From: Geosiphon pyriformis
Taxonomy: Eukaryota > Glomeromycota > Glomeromycetes > Archaeosporales > Geosiphonaceae
Length of the DNA stretch: 64,000 nt
Assembly: GCA_016748015.1 (NCBI GenBank)
Contig: JAAOMT010000786.1
Coordinates: 504,034 to 568,033 of the forward strand
Reading direction: 5' to 3'
Part shown: positions 47,925 to 58,183 of the stretch, piece by piece
Layout of the letters: each line of letters opens with the position of its first letter
Numbering within the stretch: the stretch's first letter is position 1
The notes under the pieces: generated by a model
Databases searched by the model: none
What the model saw: the letters and a program-made list of their open reading frames with translations, nothing else
What the model was told of the DNA's origin: nothing
Made by a program: the position numbers and the translations under genes

Positions 47925-50900
47925 GCAGTTTAATCTGGAAAGTTGCTACATGCAACATCAGAGGCATGAACAATCCCACTAAGCAGAAGGACATTATTAG
48001 GTGGCATAAGGAAATGAACAATATGATCTCTATCATTACTGAAATGAAATTGAGGAGTAAGGTTCATCTGTGGATTGCAGATAAGTTCAATAGTGTCTGA
48101 GTGTTCACTTCTGGTTTAGACTCTGGTCACTTGGGTGCGAGTGTTGCTATTGTCTTGGACGTTTTTTTGGCTCATTATGTGTGCAAGGTTTCTGAAGTGC
48201 CTGGTCAGCTCTTGTCTATTAAATTACTTTTTAAAAGTAAACTTTCTGTATTGATTCTGGGGCTTTATGCTGATGCCTCTTTAGTGGTTTGGTTCTCTCA
48301 GGCTGGTGAAATCAACTCTTTCATTGTGAAGACTGTCAATGAATCTTCTTTTACTGTTCTTGGTAGTGATTTCAATGAAGATGATTCTCGTAAGTGTGCA
48401 AGTTTTAGAAAGTGCCTTGATTTGGGTCTGGCTAATTCTTTGGTTGAAAGCCCAGCTGTTAAAATGCCTACTTGGGCAAACTCTAGGGGTGTTAAAAAAA
48501 CGATTGACTATGTTTTGGTTTCTTTGAATTTGGTTAATGTGATTATATACTGTGGTGTTTCTGATGTTGGTAAATATTTTGAAATGGATCATCAGGCTGT
48601 TTCTGTGTCTTTGGATTTGGGTGGTTTGCTGGACGTGCAGTTGAACTCTCTTCGCAAACAGGCAAATAGAGATTGTTGGAAGTTTAATTTTAAGGGTGCT
48701 GATGACGTGAAATGGAACAAGTTCAGGAGTGTTACGGCAGCTAATGCTGTCATGTTCTCTGATGATTTTATTGCCTCCCAGTGGTTCTCAGATTTGAATG
48801 CAATGTGAGATGTTGTTCACAAGGTAATGGTTCTTTTAGCTGATGAGATGTTCAAGAAGAAATGATTTAAGGACTATGACAGTGTCTTCACTAAGAAATC
48901 ATCCAGATTTCATAAGTTGGGAACTTTTGATTTCAAAGCTGGTTAAAGCTTCTTGGTCGATTTGTCATGATGAATTCATTTCATTGTTGGATGTCTGGGG
49001 TTTTCTTGACGATGATAATGCCTCTGTGGTTAAATCTCTCTTTCTCTTTGGTTCTCCTCTTGATACTGTTCGGTCAGCTCTCTTCAAGGTCAGAAAAACT
49101 TATTGCTCACTTAAAATGGCAGAATCGAAGAGCATAAAAGAATCTCAGATCAAGTCAGTGATCGAAAAGAGAATAGAAAGTTTTGAACTAAACAAGAGTC
49201 ACACTATTTGGAGCGTTTTGAAGTGCTCTTTTTGTAAGGTCATTTTAAACTACTTAGTTGTGGATGATGAGCTGATTTTGGAACCTGGTCCTGTGAAATC
49301 GAGGGTGGATGATATCATGGAAGGGTGGACTAGGAAGCGTAGGGTGGTTCCCAATGTCTCTGATGTGTGGCACCATCAGTATTGGCCATTGAATTACGTT
49401 TTTGATGAGGTTTTTTCTGGTGTTATACAGCCGATTGAGTTTTTGGAATTGTTTGGTGTGGTTTCTGATCTGCCTATTAGCAAGACTGCTGGTCTTTCAG
49501 GTATTTTAAATGAGCTGTGGATGCATAGTAATAGATCTGTTCTGGATATGCTCTTAGTGCTTCTGAATTTTTGTCTGTCTCATGAATCTGTGCCTGGTCC
49601 TTGGAGGGAAGCTTGGGTTTCGATGATTCCTAAACCATACAAGTGGGAAGGTGTCTTCACAAATATCCAACCAATAGCCTTAATCAAGATGGCTTGTAAG
49701 ATCCTCTCTAAGATTCTCTCTAACAGGATATTGTTGATATGCAGTACTCATGATATTCTTCATGGGGATAATTTTTCAGTTTTGAAGGATACTACTACCC
49801 AGACTTCTATTTTTGCTATTGGTTTAGTTGTGGAGGATGCTTTAGAGAAGAATTGGGAGCTCTGGCTGGTGTTGCAGGACATGCAGAAGGCATACAACTC
49901 TGTTGGATGGGAGCATCTTGAGAGGTGTTTGGTCAAGATCAAAATGTGTGGCAAGTTTATTTGTTTTTTCGGCAATATTCATAAAAATCGAACCAATCAG
50001 GTTATGACGGACTTCGGTTTAATTGATAGTTATAGTGTACATGATGGATTGGACCAAGAGGAAGTTTTTTCTCCTCTTCTTTGGTACATATTTTATGATT
50101 CTTTTTTGTGCAAAGTCAAGCATCAAGAGAGTGTGTGCAGGTATAGACTCAATTCCCATTTTGTCTCCAGGAGTGGTCACACTGAATTTCAGGCTGGGTT
50201 TTCTACTTTTTTTGCTGCTGGGGCCTTTGTTGATGACACAATATGGGTTGGCAGCAGTCAGGCTGTTACTCAACATATTCTTAATGTTACTAGTGAATTT
50301 TTTCGAATTAATGACATTTCAATCAATAATGACAAAACTGTGGCCATTCCTATTAATGCCAAGATCAGCAATCCATCTCTTTTTATTAGTGGTTTACTCA
50401 TTTCCATAACCAAAAAAGGCAAATTTCATCAGTATCTTGGTATCTTTTTTTCAACTGATGGTCTTTCTAAGCCTAATTTGGCTAAAGCACATTCAGACAT
50501 TCATTTTTTCAGTAATTTGGTTCTAAAGAAAGCAGTTTCAGATAAGCAGTTCTTGTACCTGGTGTTGGCAGTTCTCCAACCTATAGTCAGCTACAGGATA
50601 CAATTCAGCTTTGTCCCTGTTGGTGTGTGCAACAAGTGGGATGTTCTGATTTACAAGGGTTTGAAACTTAAATCTGGTTTTCCTCTCGATTTTCCTAGTG
50701 ACACAATTCATCATCCTTCTTTTTATAGTCTGAAGTCCTTTTCACAATGTCAGTCTGAAAGCAAGATTGCTTTACTTATTAGTTTTGCAAACTCCTGTGG
50801 GGTTCTGAGTCAATTGTTTAGTCACAGGTCTTATGACTTGCAAGTTCTGTGCTAGCACCCCATTCATCTATTGAGTTCACTGGCTTGTATCTGTGTTAGT

Positions 50901-52601
50901 GTTTCCAATAATTTCTTATCAGGTATGGTACGCATTCTTTTTGAATGCAATTTGTCTTTAGGTGGCTCCTTGACCAGCTCTTTTCGGTTTTATGATGGGG
51001 TGCCTATGTCTGCTGTTCTGGGCAAATCCCTGTTTTTAAAATACTTGCCTTCTCTCCAGCGTTATGGCATTGCCTTTGTGGATCAGCTTCAGAATTGTCA
51101 TGAGGATATCTTCAACTGGTACACCTTTAAGCGGTGGAAGAAACTGGATCCTCGTGGCCTGGTTCCTGAGTGGTTCGGGCACTCTGTTGTATTTCTCAGT
51201 GGTGCACCTCCCTCTCCATTGGCCTTGAGTGGTGTTGCCCCTGCGGACATTTGTGGTTTTGATGGTTTTGTGTCTGTATGTGATCATTTTTCTCAGGTTG
51301 GCACTGATAGTTTGTCTGTGTATACAGATGAGTTGGTAAAAAATTTGGGCACAACTGGTTGTAAGGCCGGGGCTGCTGCCTTTTTTGAGGACATTGACTT
51401 GGGTTTGGATGTCTGTGTTTAGGATCTGATGTCATCTACTTTGACAGAGTTGCAGACTGTAGCATTGGCTCTGGAATGTGTACCTGTGGATCATTCTGTT
51501 TGCCTGTTTTTGAATAGTCAGGCAGCTTTGGATGCTTGCAAGTCGGAGGTTGATTTGGTGTGTCCTGACTTTCGCAATCATTGTTGGGTTGAGCACCAGC
51601 ATATTAGGAATGTTATACGTGGAAAGAATTTGAAGATTAGCTGGCACAAGGTTAAGGGCCACTCTGGTGTATTGGGAAATAATTGCGCTGATAGCATCGC
51701 TAACACTGCAGCTCTCTCTGATTGGTTTCTCCCTCCTCATGTGACTGAATGGTTTTTGTTGGCGAGTGGTAGTATTGTTTCAGGCAATTCTAGACACTTT
51801 GTTCATGATGTTTTTCATTCTGTCTGTCGGGCGCACTGGAAGGTCAGTTCCAGTTCTGGGTTCCTAACTGGTAATTTGTGCTCGGATGTCGATTGGCTTG
51901 CCTCTTCCAAAGTTTGGCACCCTAATTTGCATATGGTGACTGGTTTCACCAGCAGGCACACTGCTGATATTCATACTTACTTCATGAAGGCTTTGCACCA
52001 TTGGCTTCCTATGGCTGTTCGAAAACGCATTTATAATAAATGTTACCCTAGTGTTTTGTGTTTGTATTGTGGTAAGGTGGAGGTGTCTGATCATGTGTTT
52101 TCTTGTGTTATTGATAATGTGGCTTGTTGTCAGGTTTTGGAATCCTGTATGTCTTCTTGGAAGGTGCTTTCTGGTCTCTCTCTCCCTACTTCAAGCGTTT
52201 TACAACTGCTTTTAGCCTGTGCCTCGGATTTCTTAGTGTTCTCAACTCTTTGCAAGAGTTTTGTTTTCAAAGGATGGCTTCAGAAGGCTGTTTCTGTCTT
52301 CCATGTTTCCAAAGTTGCTGGCATTAAAATTGTTGATTTTGTTCACTCTATTTGTGTCGCTTTCAGGAGTGACATTTGGTTGGTCCGTGCTAAGCATCGT
52401 GCTTACATGGAAAGAAATGGCCTGATCTCGGTGAATGGCTCGGTTCCCGTCTCAATTTCTGGTTTAACTTCGAGATTCTCGGATGGTGTGGTTAAACTGC
52501 TTGGTGTTGTTGAAGCTTTTGGCATCTGTTTTGGCTTTTGCAAATCTTACTCTTTTTTTTCAGGTATTGGTAACCCAATTTCAATTAATATAATTGTGTA
52601 G
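47921..52601 (+). pseudogene. L5 ORF2, endonuclease/RT/RNase H, lightly damaged
   Basis: Starts MSSLIWKVATCNIRGMNN at the ATGA overlap. Endonuclease to about 48640: ITEMKL, LGSDFNED, TIDYVLVS and MDHQAVSVSL. Stops lie at 48098-48100, 48806-48808 and near 48862. A G inserted at 48919-48921 (GGG) shifts the frame. It is then open 48843-50855, with RT motif A LQDMQKAYNSVGW (about 49875) and motif C FVDDTI (50226-50243), both with catalytic Asp. TAG at 50853-50855 stands where related copies have Trp. RNase H: YTDELVKNL, LTELQTVALALEC, LNSQAALDAC (Asp to Asn) and VKGHSGVLGNN, with TAG at 51420-51422. Zinc motif CLYCGKVEVSDHVFSC at about 52057-52105. Confidence 0.9.
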
Positions 52602-52718
52602 TGTTGTCCTGACCGGCTCAAGTGGCTGGTCACGTGTAGACAGTGCATGATTCATGCCTAGTTTAGATCATTTCTTTGATTTATAGTTCTAGGTAATGTT
52701 TGGACTTCACTCGTTAAA
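52599..52718 (+). repeat. LINE-type 3' tail of L5
   Basis: Begins with the ORF2 stop TAGTGTTGTCCTGACCGGC. It contains GTGGCTGGTCACGTGTAGAC and TGCATGATTCATGCCTAG, and ends CACTCGTTAAA. This is the least decayed copy and the best reference. Confidence 0.88.
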
Positions 52719-52720
52719 AA

Positions 52721-53055
52721 AAATAATAATAATAATAATAATATATTATTATATATTTTAAGTTTTTTAAAACTTTTAATGTTGTTTTACTTGTTAATTA
52801 GTTTTGATAAAAAAATAATATCTGAATTTTTTTAATTAAAAAAAAGTATTATTTTTTATATTATATTTAAAATTAAGTTAATTAATTTTTTTTTGGTTAT
52901 ATTATTTTTAAAATTAATAATTTGGTTTTTTAGATTAATAATTAAAGTTGTTTATTTTTTAATCTTCTAATTTTAATTAATAACAAAAATTTGCTATTGT
53001 TATTTTTAAATTTAAAAAAAGTATTAAAAATATTATTATTAAAACTAATAAAAAA
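52721..53055. other. AT-rich spacer, nothing recognised
   Basis: Short AT-rich stretch between the L5 tail and B2, beginning with an AAT microsatellite (about 52721-52745). Confidence 0.75.
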
Positions 53056-53084
53056 CTACAGACACTTTTTGTCTCTTTAATTTT

Positions 53085-55211
53085 ATGACCATGACCAGAG
53101 CAAAGAGTAAAAAAGCTGCATCTAATATCTGTCCTAAAATATCTAATAAAATTTCAACCAGAAAAGCTTTTTCTGTTGTAGAAGCAACTAGGTAGAACAT
53201 TTTAGAAGCTTTTCCTTTACCCAGTAATCATGATAAGCTGCCTTTGGTAGCCACTGAAGCATCTTCCTTATTTTTGGCTGGTTTCTCATCAGTCAAAGTT
53301 CCCTCAAAGAGACACACTTGAGTTAGTCTTAGTGTTGCCTCCACCCCAACTAAGAGCCCAAAAGTTTTTAATAATAGACCAGTTAATAAGCTGGTTTTCT
53401 TCTCCATAGCTTTTACATCTGGTGCTGCTAGCATTTTCTCTTCAAAAAAAATGGTCAAAAAGACCAAAAGTTCAGAAAAGTAGAAGCAGTCACTTGTCTC
53501 TGCTATTGTTACACCGAACCTCTTTGTGGTTCCCAATGAGATTTTAGATGAGATCTCCATAACAGCATTCAACATGTCATTCAAGATAGGCCTAGATCAA
53601 CCACTGGCTGTGTTGCCAAATGTGGTGTCTTCTAGTAGATCATTGCCAATTTTAGAAGCAAAACAATTTCTTTCTGTTGAGTCATTTGTTCTTGGGAACT
53701 GGGCTGATTAAATGGAAACTGAATCATCTTTTTCTCTAGTTTCTGGTGCTGCTTTTGGTGGTGCTTGGGAAACTATTACTAATTGTCAAAGGTTTGCTGA
53801 GTAAATAGTTTTTACTCTGGTGCCTGGTGCTACTTTTAAGATTAAATTAGCTCATATTAAGGCTGTTTTTCAGTCAGTACATAGTTTCTTGGATGCAAAA
53901 TCAATATCAAAAAACAATGTGAAGCTGTTTTGTGTGGAGTTTGCTTTTCAAGTATCTTTGGAAACTGCATTCTTGGTTAAGCTTACAAGTTCTATACATT
54001 TGATCACTTTCAAAATTGCCAAGTCTTTGGTAATTTCTGAGTCTGGTTTTCCTTCTGCTGCTGTTGTGTTGTGTGATATGCTCTTGAATGTGTCTACTGC
54101 TGACATTAAGATGGCTTTTAGTGTGTTTAGTAGTGTCATTCATGTTGTGCTAAAGCCTGTTGGCATTTGGCAGTATGTGATAGTTTATTTTGAAAAGTTG
54201 GATTCTGCTGTGTCTGTTTTGAATTATTGATTAGTTTTGGTAGACAAAGATAATATTAGAATCCTCCTTCTAATGAATCAAAATGAAACTATTTTGTCTT
54301 GCAATAAGTTTAAGGCCAAGTTGGTTAATCTTTCTTCTGGATGCACAGCTTTTGAAATCAGTGATATGATTTCTTAAGTTGGTGGTCGGACATGTTTTAT
54401 TCTTTATTCTCTTGAGTTTGGTCATTGTTTCTGGTTTGCTCTGGTCACATTTGGTTTCCAAGCTGATTTGGACTCTGTTATTATTAAAACTAATACATTA
54501 AAAAAATGTCATATTTGGTGGAAAACTCCTGGTTGTCAGTGTTGTTTCAAGTATTAAGAATTGGGCCATCTGGCTGCAGACTGTAAAGTTTCTCCATCTT
54601 CCCCTCCCAAGTTTCTCAAGGTGTTTACACCACGCTTTGTTGGTCCTAAGTCTTATGCCAAGACTTTTGTTCTCTTGGACTCCTCTAAATTTTCATCTTT
54701 GTTATCTTTTGTTTCTTCTTCAGTTGTTATTAGTGATTTTTTGGTGCTATCCTGACTGTCTTCTTTGAAATCTAATTTGACTAAGCTTTTTGCTTTGGTT
54801 GAGTCTATTGTTAAGCCTATTGGCTCTCTAATTACAATTTTTGAACAGTTTATTAATAGTAATTTGGTTTCAAGTAGTGCTCTTGGTCTTAAGATCAATG
54901 AGGTTTTGGTGCATATAAGTTCCTTTAGTAGAACTGTTAGTAAGTTGAAGAGGGAAGTAGTTTTTTTGAAAAAGGAATACTGCATGGAGGACATTGATAT
55001 GTCTGGTAATTCAGAGCTTTCATCTGTTATAGGTGATGAGATGTTTTCCAACTTAATGTTCTTTTGGGAGCATGAGTTTATTAATGTTAAAACTGATCCC
55101 TTTAAAACTGCCAAGTGACTAGTTGGTTTGGTTTCTTGCAGTACAACTTTGTTTTTTGTTATTCAAAAGATGTCATCTTTGGATAAGTTTTCTTCTGTAA
55201 CATCAGCATAG
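53085..55211 (+). pseudogene. B2 ORF1-like RNA-binding protein, stop-interrupted
   Basis: The distance from ATG 53085 to TAG 55209-55211 is 2127 nt, exactly 709 codons, with about a dozen in-frame stops and no net frameshift. It starts MTMTRAKSKKAA. The first RRM-like module is at about 54060-54260 (AVVLCDMLLNVSTADIK ... GIWQYVIVYFEKL), strongly resembling the LINE ORF1 module in layout. The second begins FKAKLVNLSSGCTAFEISDM. The knuckle-like segment CCFKY-stop-ELGHLAADC (about 54540-54585) has Tyr at the second Cys position, as in B1. The C-terminal part has coiled-coil character (FSRTVSKLKREVVFLKKEY). It is a diverged ORF1 protein by architecture. Confidence 0.8.
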
Positions 55212-55335
55212 TGTGTCCTTAACTGGTCCAAGTGGCTGGTTACATGTAGAAAATACATGATTAGCATCTAGTTTAGATTGATTTTTTAATGTATTGTTCT
55301 AAGTAGCTTTTGGGTCTCGCTCATTAAACTTTAAT
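55209..55335 (+). repeat. LINE-type 3' tail of B2
   Basis: TAGTGTGTCCTTAACTGG, then CAAGTGGCTGGTTACATGTA, CATCTAGTTTAGAT and CTCGCTCATTAAAC. It is close to the L5 tail over the whole length. Confidence 0.87.
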
Positions 55336-55960
55336 AAAAAAAAAAAACCAATATTTTATAAAAATATAATATTTAATAAAAAACTTTTAAATATTAATAT
55401 TATGTGGTTTTTAATTATAAAACTGTTTTTTGTTATATTTAAAAATTTTTGTAAATTAGTTTATTAATTTAATATCTTATATTAAAATTATTTTTTTTTT
55501 ATTGTAATATAATTTTGTTTTTTTAATTTTGTTATCAATAAAGTATTTGAATTTTAAAATTATTAAAGTTATTATTAATTATAATAAATTATATAATTAG
55601 TAAGTTACAATAAAAATTTTTATATAAAAAGACAATAAAAAATAAATATGCAAATATATATTATAATAAACAAATATTTATAAACTATTTTAATAAAATA
55701 AAACCATTAAATATTTTTGGTTTAAAAAGTAAATAAATATTATTAACTTAAATTTAAATAATTAAATATATTTATTGTAGTTTATGTATGTAAAAAACAA
55801 TAATAATTAAAATTGAAAATACAAAATATTAATATATAATTTATTAATAAATTTAAATTAATATTATGAAAAACCTTATTATTAAAAAACTAATAACTAT
55901 ACTTTTAAACATAAACTACAGTATTATAAAATTTATATTAAAGCATTTTGAATCAAAGTT
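55336..55960. other. AT-rich spacer, nothing recognised
   Basis: AT-rich DNA between B2 and the PWP1-like pseudogene. No gene seen. Confidence 0.7.
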
Positions 55961-56990
55961 CAAAGATCTTCTTGTTTAACAGTTTTATTAACAGATAAGC
56001 TTGCAAGAATATTTTTAACAAAAATTTATGGATTTTTTAACTTAAAAAGATCAATTCTGTTTGATTTGTTTATCTATGTTGTTTGTTCCATGCCAAAAAC
56101 ATTACAGCATCAGTATGGTATTTTGAATTCACCTTATTTGAAGAAATGAATCAGTAAAGACTAAGTTGTTGAAGCCATTAATTATATTCTGTTACCTTTT
56201 GCCTTTTTTTCTTTTTTCTCTTGCTCCTCGTGTTTACCTAAAATCACATCAAGATACATAAAGTCCATTTTGTCCAAATCCCAAATTTAAATTTCAGGGT
56301 CAAAGGTCCCAACAGTGATATAGTTCTATCCTCCTTGTAAATCGAAAATATAGCCATTCTAAACATAATGGGAAAGAAGGTGGCATGGTATCGTGGTGCA
56401 CGTAGACATTTTGATTGGATTCTTCGTATACATATATCTCCAGCTGTGAGATTTCATCCTCAGTCCTGGCAGCGACCAAAATATTGTCTATGAGCAAAAT
56501 TCTGTTTCGTCGTCATCCTTGATTCAGATTTAAAGCATTAATTGATAATGATAAGAAGTCAAATTAGTAGTTTACCTCATCATTATTTGACGTTTAATAT
56601 GTTCAAATTTCCAAAAAAGTTCAAGGCTAATTATGGATATAACCAAAAATAATCAGGATATTTTCATTCGTGGAATAATTTGTGCTATAAGGAATCATTG
56701 TACTCATCCAATTTGCATTAAGCGAACTCAGGATCGATTGTTTGGGCGTCTTTCATTTGCTCTTCTTTAACTGTGATAATCAAAAACTGCAGAATTTAAT
56801 AGAGAAAGAAAATTGATCGATGTGAAAGCCATGAATGATATGAGACTCTTTCAGTTCTTCTTGAGTCTTTCAGCTCACCGGCAGTGAGTTTGTTGATGCA
56901 TTAAAACTCTTGTTGGGTTAGCTCATATTTCTAGCTATCAAAATAATAATAGGGCTAGTTCAGGTGCTACGCCTTTACAAAGATACCATA
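55961..56990 (-). pseudogene. Decayed, 3'-truncated PWP1-like WD40 gene
   Basis: Conceptual fragments on the minus strand, in order, match PWP1 family features. N-terminal KGVAPELA and KYELTQQEF, INKLTAGELKDS (about 56860-56985). An acidic linker IDPEFA and KLDEYN (about 56695-56760). Then IDNILVAARTEDEISQLEIY with YVHHDTMPPSFPLCLEWL (about 56350-56495), NYITVGTFDPEI and IWDLDKMDFMYLDVILG (about 56230-56330), a Lys/Glu-rich linker, YHTDAVMFLAWNKQHR (about 56065-56115), and NKTVKQEDL. Several stops and frameshifts separate them, and most WD repeats are absent. An intron-like gap with GT...AG lies near 56120-56195, so it is not a processed copy. PWP1 proteins act in rRNA transcription and ribosome assembly. 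Confidence 0.78.
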
Positions 56991-57100
56991 ATTGTGAACG
57001 AAAATACTAGATTTCGCTAGCCAATCAAATATTGGGGATGGAAATAGTTGATATAAATCTTCAAATAATCGATTCGCGTATAAATGCAAAATACATGTAC
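56991..57100. promoter_or_regulatory. Short divergent intergenic region
   Basis: About 110 bp separates the probable PWP1-like start (minus, 56990) from the probable S12 start (plus, 57101). A TATAAAT word lies at about 57080. Promoter function is inferred only from position. Confidence 0.4.
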
Positions 57101-57828
57101 ATGGCTTCAATAATTCAAGAACTTAGCCGCGGATTACCTTTAGCAAGTTTGCCTTTCAAAATTGTTTCGGCTGTTTTGAAAAAACCTACACCTCGCAACT
57201 TTATTAGACCAATATTGAACACAAATGGTTTTCCTTCTATCAAAAATCATGCCATTGTCTCCCCATTTATTTTAACAAGTCATTCAACCATTTTCACAAA
57301 TAATATTTCACTAGCAGCTACAAAGATTCATTTAAATGCCACGTATGCAACTTTAAATCAAGTTATACGAGGCTGTCGTAAAAAAAAGCGTCGCCTTTCA
57401 AAGAGCCCTGCATTAGAGGGATGTCCACAGAAAAAAGGTGTCTGTACTAAAGTGTACACAACAAAACCAAAGAAACCCAATTCAGCGGTGCGAAAGGTTG
57501 CTCGGGTCAAATTATCGAATGGAAGAGTAATCACCGCGTATATTCCAGGAGAAGGTCATAATTTGGTAATATGAAGTAGAATATATTTAATCTTTTTGTT
57601 TTATTAATATTCAAATTCTCAGCAAATGACAAAAATTATTTTTTCAAGTCCGAACATTCGGTTGTATTGGTTAGAGGAGGTCGAGTTAAAGATTTGCCTG
57701 GTGTTCGATATCATTTAATAAGAGGAGCTCTAGATTTCCAAGGAGTTCCAAATCGAAAAACTTCAAGATCAAAATATGGAACCAAGAAACCTAAACCAGC
57801 AACCCCCGAAGCCAAAGCCAATAAATAA
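57101..57828 (+). CDS. Mitochondrial ribosomal protein S12 (nuclear gene)
   Basis: Two exons, 57101-57565 and 57649-57828, with an 83-bp GT-AG intron, give 214 residues. The S12 core begins at [20 protein letters not shown] and continues [35 protein letters not shown] and [10 protein letters not shown]. After the intron come [29 protein letters not shown] and [13 protein letters not shown]. This is the universal uS12 fold, which sits at the decoding site of the small subunit. About 85 residues precede the core and are likely a mitochondrial presequence ([17 protein letters not shown]). I chose MASI at 57101; an in-frame ATG at 57032 would add 23 residues. Bacterial S12 is about 124 residues, so the extension is the notable part. 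Confidence 0.93.
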
Positions 57829-58183
57829 ACACCAAAAAATGGAACATATAATTTATTTAGATAAAATTTCAAGCTTTTTATCTGTCAATAGAATCTATTT
57901 TCAAATAATCCAATCTCTGCGACATATATACCATAAAACTAAAGAAGGTATAGAATCCAAATGTTGACGTCAACATAGCTTGTGTTACTTTACTAGTTGA
58001 ATTAGGTAGCCAATTGCCAATGGACAATTTTTAAAAAATTTTGAAGTTCAACTTTCAGCATTTTGCAAAGCTCTACTACCTTAACGCTTTTCTTTATGTG
58101 TGGTAGTGTATCAATTTTCAACTACTCTATTCAACTCTTTACGTACGTAACGTAAAGGCCAGTCATTTTCCTACTGTTACAAA
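57829..58183. other. Intergenic region between S12 and NBAS/Sec39
   Basis: About 355 bp containing the S12 3' end and the NBAS promoter. Only short frames are present and no motif is called. Confidence 0.7.

Larger units (their letters stand above)
45985..52720 (+). mobile_element. LINE retrotransposon copy L5, best preserved
   Basis: About 6.7 kb. The 5' leader contains AAAATTCCCAAAAAAGAGTC. ORF1 and ORF2 overlap at ATGA (47921-47924), and the tail ends CACTCGTTAAA followed by AATAATAATAAT. It has the longest open frames of all copies here: 263 and 267 codons in ORF1, and 235, 670, 183 and 390 codons in ORF2. It is also visibly less AT-biased than L1-L4, which suggests it is the youngest. 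Confidence 0.92.
53056..55335 (+). mobile_element. ORF1-only LINE-like element, copy B2
   Basis: About 2.3 kb: a short leader (CACTTTTTGTCTCTTTAATT), one frame of 709 codons, the shared LINE tail, then AATAAAAAAAAAAAA. It contains no endonuclease, RT or RNase H motif. The tail joins the reading frame exactly at the stop codon, as it does in the LINEs. Confidence 0.85.

Noticed and set aside
57776-57967. Plus-strand open frame overlapping the S12 3' end
   Set aside because: It is out of frame with the second S12 exon, which explains the coding sequence here.
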